From the NCBI GenBank assembly GCA_963790095.1, contig CAWBNO010000029.1, positions 1 through 64,000 of the forward strand: 64,000 nt of DNA, in the 5' to 3' direction. Source of the stretch: JAAXQD01 sp963790095. Lineage in GTDB: Bacteria; Desulfobacterota; Desulfobacteria; Desulfobacterales; UBA11574. The translations under genes and the position numbers were made by a program. Below the pieces are notes generated by a model. The model had not been told where the DNA came from. It saw nothing but the letters and a program-made list of their open reading frames with translations, and ran no database searches. Shown one piece after another: positions 25,835 through 34,132 of this stretch (position 1 is the first letter of the stretch; each line of letters begins with the position of its first letter).

Positions 25835-28800
25835 TTATATGCTCAATGCGCTCTTGATCTGGGCGTAAATTTGGTTGTTGTTAAATCCCATCAGAACCGG
25901 TGCCTCGGAGGGGCATACTGCGGCACAGGCCCCACACCCTTTACACAGAGCCGCATTCACTTCAGCCACAAATTTTTGATCGTCAAAGATGATTGCGCCA
26001 TAGGGGCAGACATTGATACATCCCAGGCAACCGGAACAGAGTTCGGCAATGATATCCGAGACGATACCCCCTACTTTGATATTCTCCAAGGCCAGTACTG
26101 TTGAAGCTCTTGCGGCTGCAGCCTGGGCCTGGGCGATACTCTCCTCGATGGGTTTCGGGTAGTGTGCCATGCCGCACATAAAAATGCCGTCATTGGCAAA
26201 ATCGACGGGCCTTAACTTCTGATGGGCTTCCAAAAGCCATCCGTTGGAGTCCAGAGGCACCTTAAAAAGCTGTGCCAGCGAATGGTCCCAGTGGGAGACA
26301 ATGGACGATGCAAGGCAGAGGATATCAGCCCTGACGGCCAATTTGTGGTTTAAAATTCGGTCTGTAAATTCTACGATAACGCGATCTCCGTCAGGTCTGA
26401 CCTCAGGTTTTTGATCCGGCGAATAGGTAAAAAAGAGTATCCCGGCAGCTCTTGCCTTTTTATAGAGATCTTCCCTTTTTCCATAGGTTCGCATATCCCT
26501 GAAAAGAATCGACACATTTACATCCGGATTCTTCTGCTTAAAATCGAGGGCGCTTTTAACGGAATGGGTGCAACAAACCTTTGAACAATACGGACGTTCT
26601 TCATCTCTGGATCCGACACATTGGATAAAAACGACATTTTTAGCCTGTTCGATTTTGGGATCGTTCTTCTTAAAAAGATCATCGAGTCCCAGATGGGTCA
26701 TCACTGCCGGGTGTTTTCCGCAAAGGTATTCATCGGGTTTATATTCTTTGGCGCCGGTGGCAATGACGGTCACGCCATGCTCGACGGTTTTTGTGGATTC
26801 CCCATTGCGCAATTCGGTCTTGAAATTTCCCACAAACCCCTCGACATTGGATATGCTCGTTCGGGTATGCACGGAGATCAAGTCTTGGGATTCCACTGCC
26901 GTTACAAGTTCTGCAACAAAAGCACCAATATCTTCATTCTTATGGGTTTTGCCCAACAATAACCCATTGCCCCCTAACGTGTCGGACCGTTCAACGAGGT
27001 CCACCGGATATCCCTGATGTGCCAGAGAGACGGCCGCCGTCATACCGGCAATCCCCCCGCCAATCACCAGCGCCGAATGGGTTACAGCCAGATCGGTTTG
27101 CTTCAACGGCGTCAGAAGATTGGTTTTTGCCACGGCCATGCGCACAAGATCTTTGGCCTTTTGGGTGGCTGCATCCGGATCGTTCGCATGTACCCAGGAA
27201 TCGTGATTTCTGATGTTGGCCATCTCAAAAAGATATTTGTTCAAAGAGGCATTGATGAGCGTTTCCTGGAACAGCGGTTCATGGGTCTTGGGGGTACAGG
27301 CCGCCACCACCACACGGTTGAGGCCCTGTTGTTTGATAATATCCGTCATTTTTTCCTGGGTATCCTGGCTGCAGGAGAACAGGTTTTCTTCCACATACGC
27401 CACATTCGGAAGGGTTTTGGCGTATTCCGCCACCTCAGGGACATTTACCACGCCACCGATGTTAATACCACAGTTGCAGACAAAGACCCCGATCTTGGGG
27501 GATTCCTCTCCAACATCTCTCTCCGGAGGTAGCTCGAGTATCTTTGTCCGGGTATTGCGTGCCGAGGCCAGATGTTCTGTTGCCGCACAGGCCGAAGCAC
27601 TGGCTTCCATGACCGACTGGGGGATATCCTTGGGCCCGGAAAAGGCCCCACAGGCATAGATCCCCGGCACAGAGGTGGCCACCGGATGAAAACTGTCGGT
27701 CTGTGAAAAGCGGTAGTCATCAAGTTCGATACCGATACGACGGGAAAGATCGGCAACATCCTGATTGATTTGAAGACCCACGGACAGGACAAACATATCG
27801 AAATTTTCCGCTGTGACCGTGCCGTCTTCCTGGATGTAGCGAACCGATAAATCATCGGTTCCGGGCACCGGATCTATGGAGTGAATCCTGGACCGGACAA
27901 ATCTGATGCCTTCCTTTTTGGCATTCTCATAATATTTGTCAAAGTCTTTGCCGTGGGTGCGCATATCCATATAAAATACCGCACAGTCCAGCGGTTGGGT
28001 GCTGTGCTCTTTGGAAATTACGGTTTGCTTGATTGCATACATGCAGCATACCGATGAACAATACGCATTATCACATCGATTAAGGTCTCTGGAACCGACA
28101 CACTGCAGCCAGCCGATTTTTCGGGGCGCCTTCTTGTCCGAAGGCCGGACCAGATGCCCCATATACGGGCCGGTGGCAGACAGGATTCTTTCAAATTCCA
28201 GAGCGGTCACCACATTGGGCAGCTTGGCGTACCCATAACAATCGAATCGGCTGGGATCAAAGGCTTCAAATCCAGGGGCAAGGATGATGGACCCCACATC
28301 GAGCTCAATAATTTCATCTTGCTGAGAGTGATCGATGGCCTCAACCGGACAAAACTCGGCACAGATTTTACATCCGCCGGTTTTAAAATGTACACACACG
28401 GAGCGATCAATGGCCGGGGTATTGGGCACCGCCTGGGCATACGGCACATAGATCGGCTTTCGGGGTGCCAATCCGGCATCGTATTCCGATGGAATTGGCT
28501 CAATGGTATGTGTTGTTATATTTTGTTTAATTTTATCCAGATTGATATGTCCGGTTGGGCATACTGAAGCACACGCACCACAGGCCATGCAGACCTCTGT
28601 TTGTATGTGAAAGGGCGTATCAACTTTCATTTCCACACCCCTCCCGGTCAAACCGATGGCGCTGTTGCCCATTCTGTCACAGATACGGGTACACAGCCCG
28701 CAAAGGATGCAGGTGTCGTTTTTAATCTTAAACCGTGTTTCTTTAAGGTCGTATTTGGCAGCAAGCTCCTTGATGATGGGGACATCCGGACAGCGGGCAA

Positions 28801-29077
28801 GTAGTAATTCCACATTCAACTTTCTGCCCTCGTGTACCGTTTCTGTGTCTGTTTTGACCTCCATGCCTTCCCAGATGGGATAGTTGCAGGCGGTTACAAA
28901 ACGTGTGCGGCGTCCGTCAAAAAGTTCCACGGTGCACAAGCGGCACATTCCGGCGGGTTCTATTGCTTTATGGTGACACAGGGTCGGAATTTCAACCCCG
29001 TATTTTTCTGCAACTTGAAGAATATACTGCCCTTCCTCTCCTTGGACTTTTCTTCCGTTAAGCTTAAAGGTAATCAT
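25835..29077 (-). CDS. hdrA: NuoG-N / HdrA-like multidomain iron-sulfur flavoprotein (1080 aa)
   Basis: Residues 1-80 are a plant-type [2Fe-2S] domain (Cys 34, 45, 48, 64). Residues 120-175 have two [4Fe-4S] sites (CILCGLCTRICD, CMACGACASVCP). Residues about 195-500 are the later part of an HdrA (CKICAEFCP, LQCVGSRD, CSSVCCMYA) without its FAD Rossmann start. Residues about 525-1015 are a second, FAD-binding HdrA-like module (VIGGGIAGMTAA). Two final [4Fe-4S] sites (CSGCLGCINVCP, CKGCGACAAVCP) end the protein. HdrA carries the bifurcating flavin in Hdr complexes. The missing Rossmann piece of the first module is encoded separately at 31584-31985 in the same operon. Confidence 0.9.
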   Translation of the reverse strand: MITFKLNGRKVQGEEGQYILQVAEKYGVEIPTLCHHKAIEPAGMCRLCTVELFDGRRTRFVTACNYPIWEGMEVKTDTETVHEGRKLNVELLLARCPDVPIIKELAAKYDLKETRFKIKNDTCILCGLCTRICDRMGNSAIGLTGRGVEMKVDTPFHIQTEVCMACGACASVCPTGHINLDKIKQNITTHTIEPIPSEYDAGLAPRKPIYVPYAQAVPNTPAIDRSVCVHFKTGGCKICAEFCPVEAIDHSQQDEIIELDVGSIILAPGFEAFDPSRFDCYGYAKLPNVVTALEFERILSATGPYMGHLVRPSDKKAPRKIGWLQCVGSRDLNRCDNAYCSSVCCMYAIKQTVISKEHSTQPLDCAVFYMDMRTHGKDFDKYYENAKKEGIRFVRSRIHSIDPVPGTDDLSVRYIQEDGTVTAENFDMFVLSVGLQINQDVADLSRRIGIELDDYRFSQTDSFHPVATSVPGIYACGAFSGPKDIPQSVMEASASACAATEHLASARNTRTKILELPPERDVGEESPKIGVFVCNCGINIGGVVNVPEVAEYAKTLPNVAYVEENLFSCSQDTQEKMTDIIKQQGLNRVVVAACTPKTHEPLFQETLINASLNKYLFEMANIRNHDSWVHANDPDAATQKAKDLVRMAVAKTNLLTPLKQTDLAVTHSALVIGGGIAGMTAAVSLAHQGYPVDLVERSDTLGGNGLLLGKTHKNEDIGAFVAELVTAVESQDLISVHTRTSISNVEGFVGNFKTELRNGESTKTVEHGVTVIATGAKEYKPDEYLCGKHPAVMTHLGLDDLFKKNDPKIEQAKNVVFIQCVGSRDEERPYCSKVCCTHSVKSALDFKQKNPDVNVSILFRDMRTYGKREDLYKKARAAGILFFTYSPDQKPEVRPDGDRVIVEFTDRILNHKLAVRADILCLASSIVSHWDHSLAQLFKVPLDSNGWLLEAHQKLRPVDFANDGIFMCGMAHYPKPIEESIAQAQAAAARASTVLALENIKVGGIVSDIIAELCSGCLGCINVCPYGAIIFDDQKFVAEVNAALCKGCGACAAVCPSEAPVLMGFNNNQIYAQIKSALSI

Positions 29078-29103
29078 GGATTTAGCCCCGTTATATCCTT
29101 AGA

Positions 29104-31005
29104 TTATTTAACGACAATGGCCTCGAACTTACAGGCATCATAACAGATGCCGCACTTGATACACTTCTCCTGATCCAATTGGTGAGGTTCTTTTTTCTCC
29201 CCGACGATGGCTTCCTCCGGGCATCGTTTGGCACAAAGGGTACAACCGTTGCATGCCTCCTCGTCAATTTCATAGTGAAACAAAGGTTTACAGACGCCCG
29301 ATGGGCACTTCTTGTGCTTAATGTGGGCTTCATATTCATCTCGAAAATAAAGTATCGTCGTCAGTACAGGATTTGGAGCCGATGTCCCCAGCCCGCAAAG
29401 GGAAAATTTCTGGATCATCATTCCCAGTTCTTCCAGAAGTTCGATATCGCCGTCTTTGCCGTTTCCGTTGCAGATATCGGTCAAAATATCGAGCATAGCC
29501 CCTATCCCTTCTCGGCATGGATTACACTGACCGCAGGACTCCTCCTTTAGAAAATCCAGGAAATACCGGGCCACATCCACCATACAGGTGTCCTGGTCCA
29601 TGACGATCATACCACCGGAGCCCATCATGGACCCCACTTTTGTTAACTCGTCAAAGTCGACATTCAAGTTTAAAAACTGTTCCGGAATACATCCCCCTGA
29701 CGGCCCTCCGGTTTGAACCGCTTTAAATTTTTTCTTTCTGGGAACGCCGCCACCGATGTCAAAAACAATGTCTTTCAACGAAATTCCCATGGGCACTTCC
29801 ACCAGGCCGGTGTTCTTTATTTTTCCGACAAGACTGAAAACTTTTGTGCCCTTGCTGTGGGTTGTCCCCATCTTGGCGTAATTGTTGGCCCCTTTTAAAA
29901 GAATAACCGGAACATTGGCATAGGTCTCGACATTATTTAGATTTGAAGGATTTTGCCTGAAACCTTTTTCCACGGTATGGACATACTTGGCCCTGGGTCT
30001 TCCGACTTTGCCTTCCAAAGAGGTCATCAGAGCGGTTGACTCACCGCAAACAAAAGCACCTGCTCCGGTTGAAATCCTGACATTGAAGCTGAAATCAGAA
30101 CCGGCGATATTATCGCCGAGTAAACCATATCTTTCAGCCGCTTTGATCGCCGATACCAGACGTTTTACAGCCAATGGATATTCATTGCGAACATAAAAAA
30201 AGCCTAGGTTGGAGCCTATGCCGCGTGCCGCAATCAACATTCCCTCTAAAACGCTGTGAGGATCGCCTTCGAGTATGCTGCGATCCATGTAAGCGCCGGG
30301 ATCGCCTTCATCGGCATTACAGATGATATATCTATCGCCGTCATGTCTGGCACAGGTTTCCCATTTGATCCCGGCCGGAAATCCACCGCCACCGCGGCCC
30401 CTAAGTCCCGACGCCTTAACCTGCTGAATAATTTCTTTGGGCTCCATATCATGAAGTGCCTTAAGGAAAGCAAAATATCCATCCTTGGCGATGAATTCTT
30501 CAATACTGTCCGGATCGATATATCCGCAATTTCGCAGGGCGATTTTAACCTGTTTATGATAAAAAGGGATCTCTTCCAGAAAAGGAATCTCTTCGAGCGG
30601 TGTTACCCCTGCCAAGGGGTTTTCGATATCATCTTCCAGAAACGATCGCGGATCGCGCATTTGTCCGAGAATCCACTTTTTGTTAAATTTGTTTTCGTTA
30701 TAATCCTGAATGGTCTCCAGAATCTTGTCCTCGGTAATATTTTTATACATTACCCGTGGTTTACCGGGCCCTAATATTTCAACCAGGGGTTCAACTTCAC
30801 AGAAACCGATACAGCCGGTTTGGCTGATATCGATACCGTTTCCATTGGGAAACTCCTGAATCGCCCTATCAAATGATGCCCTGGCCCCTGCTGCGATACC
30901 GCAAGAAGCCATTCCGATGTTTACTTTGACGGCTTCCGGATAATAGAGCCGCTTGCTGTATTCCTCACGGATTTGCTCTAGATCTTTTACTGACTGGATT
31001 TTCAT
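29104..31005 (-). CDS. nuoF: NuoF/HydB/HndC-like NAD(H)-binding subunit (633 aa)
   Basis: Residues about 25-110 form a thioredoxin-like [2Fe-2S] domain (Cys 35, 65, 69 in the pattern). Residues about 195-420 hold the FMN and NADH site (LRGRGGGGFPAG, then CNADEGDPGAYMDR). ESCGQCNPCREG near 485 binds the [4Fe-4S] N3 cluster. The C-terminal end adds two ferredoxin clusters (CNGCTLCAKRCP, CIKCGICYDACK), as in bifurcating hydrogenases. It exchanges electrons with NAD(H) in the cytosol. It starts 20 bases after NuoE and ends 27 bases before the HdrA fusion. Confidence 0.93.
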   Translation of the reverse strand: MKIQSVKDLEQIREEYSKRLYYPEAVKVNIGMASCGIAAGARASFDRAIQEFPNGNGIDISQTGCIGFCEVEPLVEILGPGKPRVMYKNITEDKILETIQDYNENKFNKKWILGQMRDPRSFLEDDIENPLAGVTPLEEIPFLEEIPFYHKQVKIALRNCGYIDPDSIEEFIAKDGYFAFLKALHDMEPKEIIQQVKASGLRGRGGGGFPAGIKWETCARHDGDRYIICNADEGDPGAYMDRSILEGDPHSVLEGMLIAARGIGSNLGFFYVRNEYPLAVKRLVSAIKAAERYGLLGDNIAGSDFSFNVRISTGAGAFVCGESTALMTSLEGKVGRPRAKYVHTVEKGFRQNPSNLNNVETYANVPVILLKGANNYAKMGTTHSKGTKVFSLVGKIKNTGLVEVPMGISLKDIVFDIGGGVPRKKKFKAVQTGGPSGGCIPEQFLNLNVDFDELTKVGSMMGSGGMIVMDQDTCMVDVARYFLDFLKEESCGQCNPCREGIGAMLDILTDICNGNGKDGDIELLEELGMMIQKFSLCGLGTSAPNPVLTTILYFRDEYEAHIKHKKCPSGVCKPLFHYEIDEEACNGCTLCAKRCPEEAIVGEKKEPHQLDQEKCIKCGICYDACKFEAIVVK

Positions 31006-31024
31006 GGCGCTGGCCTCTTAAATT

Positions 31025-31537
31025 TTATTCATACTGATCTAAAATTTTGTTCACTTGATCGTAAGAAATGTGACCATGCATGTCTTCATTGATTTTGATC
31101 ACCGGTCCAAGGCTGCAACAACCGATACACCGCACCGTTTCTAAGGTAAAACGCTGGTCCTCGGTCGTTTCCCCGTCACAGAGGTTCAAGGCCCCCTCAA
31201 TTTTTTCGCGAACTCTTTCCCCGCCTCTAACATGGCAGGCCGTACCGAGACAGATCGATATGATATTTCTGCCTCTGGGCTCAAGGCTGAACGTGCTGTA
31301 AAATGTCGCCACACCGTAAATCTGGCTGTAGGGTACGTCAAGTTTGGTGGAAAGATAAGCGAGGGCCGGCCGGGGTAGAAAGTTGTAACGCCGTTGTATC
31401 GCCTGAAGAATCATAATCAGATTTTCTTTGTCGTTATTAAATTCATTGGCGATGATATTATCAAGTTCCATATAATCGACTTCTATGGATGGAACACTTT
31501 CAAACTGAACGCTGTTAATCTGAGCTGCCTGACTCAT
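31025..31537 (-). CDS. nuoE: NuoE-like thioredoxin-fold [2Fe-2S] subunit (170 aa)
   Basis: The protein has an N-terminal helical bundle (LIMILQAIQRRYNFLPRPAL) and the thioredoxin-like [2Fe-2S] domain with CLGTACHVRGG and CIGCCSLGP as ligands. It accompanies NuoF in NAD-linked bifurcating complexes. It is the second gene of the operon, 46 bases after the HdrA N-terminal module. Confidence 0.93.
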   Translation of the reverse strand: MSQAAQINSVQFESVPSIEVDYMELDNIIANEFNNDKENLIMILQAIQRRYNFLPRPALAYLSTKLDVPYSQIYGVATFYSTFSLEPRGRNIISICLGTACHVRGGERVREKIEGALNLCDGETTEDQRFTLETVRCIGCCSLGPVIKINEDMHGHISYDQVNKILDQYE

Positions 31538-31583
31538 ATGCTCACCCTCCCTAATGAAACAAGATGAATTGGCATGAATTATG

Positions 31584-31985
31584 TTAAGCTTTAACCTGAT
31601 TTTTGGGCATCGGTATGTTTACAACCGGACAGTTTTCAACGCAGTTCCCACAGCCCGTGCAGAGATCCATATCGATACTACGCGCCCGTTTTTTAACCTT
31701 TACTTTAAAGTTTCCGGCGGATCCCTCCACAGACTCCAGATCCGCGTATGTGATGACTTCAATATTCAGGTGCCGGCCGACCTCGACCAGTTTGGGAGAG
31801 ATAATTCACATGGCACAATCATTGGTGGGGAAAGTTTTGTCCAGTTGAGCCATAACCCCGCCAATGGAAGGGGATTTTTCGACGAGATAGACATAATATC
31901 CCGAGTTGGCAAGATCCAGAGCAGATTGCATCCCGGCAATCCCTCCACCTAAAACCAGAACCGATCCGATTACATCTTTGGGCAT
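31584..31985 (-). CDS. Stand-alone HdrA N-terminal FAD module, selenoprotein (Sec60)
   Basis: AAGGAGG precedes the ATG at 31985. Reading the UGA at 31808-31806 as Sec gives a 133-residue frame. It begins with a Rossmann FAD motif (LVLGGGIAGMQSALDLA), continues FPTNDCAM-U-IISPKLVEV (HdrA has Cys or, in some methanogens, Sec here) and ends after one [4Fe-4S] site (CTGCGNCVENCP). A full HdrA continues with exactly the segment found inside the 1080-aa gene product from about residue 195. This looks like a split HdrA, not a pseudogene: promoter, ribosome-binding site, SECIS-like hairpin and clean stop are all present. It is first in the operon. Confidence 0.85.
31773..31808 (-). promoter_or_regulatory. 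Putative SECIS element of the HdrA module
   Basis: The mRNA can form CUGGUC-GAGGUC-GGCCGG (31790-31773) 15 nt after the UGA. The stem has six pairs (two G-U) and the loop contains GGU. Confidence 0.7.
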
Positions 31986-32035
31986 CGTTCTATCCTCCTT
32001 GGAAAAAGAGCAATTTTAGGGCGATATGTTGAAAA

Positions 32036-32102
32036 GTAACGATTCCGTTACGTTAGATTGAACCAAAGAGTTTAACTATACAGTATTATGAGGTTTGTCA
32101 AT
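32036..32102 (-). promoter_or_regulatory. Operon promoter region with a perfect inverted repeat
   Basis: On the minus strand TTGACA (32102-32097) is followed after 15 bases by TATAGT, a reasonable though short-spaced sigma-70 promoter. Just downstream, GTAACG-GAAT-CGTTAC (32051-32036) is a perfect 6-bp inverted repeat placed between promoter and ribosome-binding site, where a repressor could act. No binding protein is assigned. Confidence 0.45.
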
Positions 32103-32249
32103 AAATTTCTAAGGTTTGTTGGGGCATGCTAATGGAGATTTTTTTAAAAAGATATGCTCTTTTTAAATGGGAGTGCAAAGGGAAAGCCGGTTGCCATAAT
32201 TGAATGGGTGGAAACAATACGAGATCGTCGTGGGGAGCAAATTTGAATT

Positions 32250-32287
32250 AATAAGAATCTCCCAACCAAAAGGGGGTTGGGAGATTC
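32250..32287 (-). terminator. Terminator after the double-receiver gene
   Basis: AATCTCCCAACC and GGTTGGGAGATT (32256-32286) form a 12-bp perfect stem; on the minus strand a short T-rich stretch follows. It separates the adaptor gene from the Fdh/Hdr operon downstream. Confidence 0.65.
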
Positions 32288-32295
32288 CTTTGGAC

Positions 32296-33528
32296 TTAAG
32301 CGGCAAGACGGAAAGCTTTTTCAGTTGCGTTGCGGATTTCGTCAGGTGTAAACGGTTTGGCAAGGTAATCGACAGCCCCCAGCCGTGAGGTTTCCACTGC
32401 CGTCTCGATACTGGCATAACCGGTAATGATAATGACCATGGTGTCCGGTCTCCGGTCACGAATCGCTTTTAGAAGCTCCAGATCTTTAACTTCGGGAATT
32501 TTCAGGTCCAACAAAACAAGGGTGTAAGCGCTTTCTTCTATTTTCTCAAGTGCCTCGGTTTTGGTGAATGCCTGATCCACACCAAAACCTTTTTTGGAAA
32601 GTATTTTCCGGATATTATTGTTAACCGCGACTTCGTCATCAATCACCAGAATTCCCGCCGGAACGGTTTCTCTCGGAATCTCTATGACGTCTGCCAGACG
32701 TTCGGGCACTTTTGTCATCATCCGTGCAACGTTCTGCTTGAGTTCTTCATAGGGCATAAAAGCAACCCCTTCGTGATGCATGTTCAAAACATATTCAGGA
32801 CCGGTTATTGAAACCGTTTCTTCGTAGTTAAACGGAGAATCGATGCCGATCAGTTTTTCACTGTCAAACCCTTTCCCTTTGGCAGCCTTTCTCTTTTTAG
32901 CCTTTAGCTGGGGACATTCTCCGGTCTTGTTCCCACCCTTACACGTCGCCCCGAGCTTTTTGAAAATATCACAGACCATATTCCCCAATGCACAGTAGTT
33001 TTCAAGGGTTTCCGGTGCTGCTTCCACCACCGGCATATCCGAAGGACCCAGCCTGTCCACAAAGTCCTCACCGGTATATTTTGCCACATCTTCTCTGTCA
33101 AAGGGGATATCCACATCAATGATCTCTCTTTCCTTCTCCGTTGTCACCGCTTCGGTTAAATCTCCGGACAGGGCCAGTCCAACCGTAGATCTCAACTCAT
33201 CGGGAGTGAAAGGTTTGGAAAGATAGTCCAGAGCCCCGAGCCGTATGGCTTTAACCGCCGTATCTGTGGATGCATAGGCGGTCATCATTATCGCTTTGGT
33301 CAGGGGCCATTCCTTTTTAACCAGTTTCAGAAACTCAAGACCATTCATCTCGGGCATAACGATATCCGAAATAAGAAGCGAAAACGAATCTTTGGCCATT
33401 TTTTCCAGGGCCTCTTTGGCGCTGGTTGCCCGAATGACCTCGTAATCGTTTTTGGAAAGAATTTTTTCCACATTTTGGCAGATCTGTTTTTCATCATCGA
33501 CCACCATAATTTTTGCTGCTGTTCCCAT
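32296..33528 (-). CDS. Double-receiver response regulator without output domain (410 aa)
   Basis: Two complete CheY-like receivers flank a 170-residue linker. The first (residues 5-125) has IMVVDDE, phospho-acceptor Asp 55 in LISDIVMPEMNG and KPFT. The second (about 292-405) has ILVIDDE, LLDLKIPEV and KPFT. The linker has four cysteines within about 30 residues (CALGNMVCDIFKKLGATC, GECPQLK) that could bind metal or a cluster. No DNA-binding or enzymatic domain is present, so it probably relays phosphate or binds another protein. It stands between the Fdh/Hdr operon and the kinase cluster, all on the same strand. Confidence 0.85.
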   Translation of the reverse strand: MGTAAKIMVVDDEKQICQNVEKILSKNDYEVIRATSAKEALEKMAKDSFSLLISDIVMPEMNGLEFLKLVKKEWPLTKAIMMTAYASTDTAVKAIRLGALDYLSKPFTPDELRSTVGLALSGDLTEAVTTEKEREIIDVDIPFDREDVAKYTGEDFVDRLGPSDMPVVEAAPETLENYCALGNMVCDIFKKLGATCKGGNKTGECPQLKAKKRKAAKGKGFDSEKLIGIDSPFNYEETVSITGPEYVLNMHHEGVAFMPYEELKQNVARMMTKVPERLADVIEIPRETVPAGILVIDDEVAVNNNIRKILSKKGFGVDQAFTKTEALEKIEESAYTLVLLDLKIPEVKDLELLKAIRDRRPDTMVIIITGYASIETAVETSRLGAVDYLAKPFTPDEIRNATEKAFRLAA

Positions 33529-33927
33529 TTTTTCCTCCTTAAAATGAACTACATCTGTTATTTTTTATGTAAATTTATGTTTCATGGTATAACGCATCTT
33601 ACCCGAAATCTATGCATGTTGCGTGCCAGAATAGGTCCTGAACGTCAACGGGCTGTTTTTGTTCAATATAAATCAAAGGAATGCTTGGGTCGAAACGGAT
33701 GTGTATAAAAAAAATATACGCATCTTCGTTGGACATGAGATCAGGTTTGCGTGGGAAGTGAATTTGGAATTTATGTTGAGCGTCAAAAGAAAAACGATAC
33801 AACCTATTGATAATATATATATAAATTATTCTTGCAAAGAAACTTCAAGGGGTGGAAGGAGGCCCTTTCAGGATGCTGCAATGAAAATATATGGCTTGTA
33901 TAAAAAAAATATACACCGTATAAATAT
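33529..33927. other. Intergenic stretch, no supported gene
   Basis: About 400 AT-rich bases. A 98-codon frame (33659-33955) runs into the MITE and has no ribosome-binding site or motif. The AAGGAGG at the right of 33529 belongs to the double-receiver gene on the minus strand. Confidence 0.5.
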
Positions 33928-34119
33928 TGACGGTTTCGTAAAAAGTCTTTTGTGAGCGACATCGAGCAATTTTGGAGAAAGATTCATGACGCGTCTGGTG
34001 TTAAAAATTGCAAGCTGTTTGAGGGTGTTAGCCCGAGTTCTTGCAATTTAGCCAGGCGAGTCATGAATCCCAAAATTGCTTGCGGAGCAAGCAAAATCAG
34101 ATTTTTTACGAGTTCATCA
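33928..34119 (+). mobile_element. MITE-like palindromic element, copy A (192 bp)
   Basis: Ends TGACGGTTTCGTAAAAAGTC and TTTTTACGAGTTCATCA are inverted repeats; the 5-bp flank AATAT is duplicated on both sides (33923-33927, 34120-34124). The interior is itself a long imperfect palindrome (ATTCATGACGCGTCTGG against CCAGGCGAGTCATGAAT) and non-coding. A shorter relative lies at 49762-49828. Confidence 0.8.
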
Positions 34120-34132
34120 AATATTCGATGGT

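Noticed and set aside
33659..33955. 98-codon frame before the MITE
   Set aside because: It runs into the MITE, has no ribosome-binding site and its composition does not look coding.
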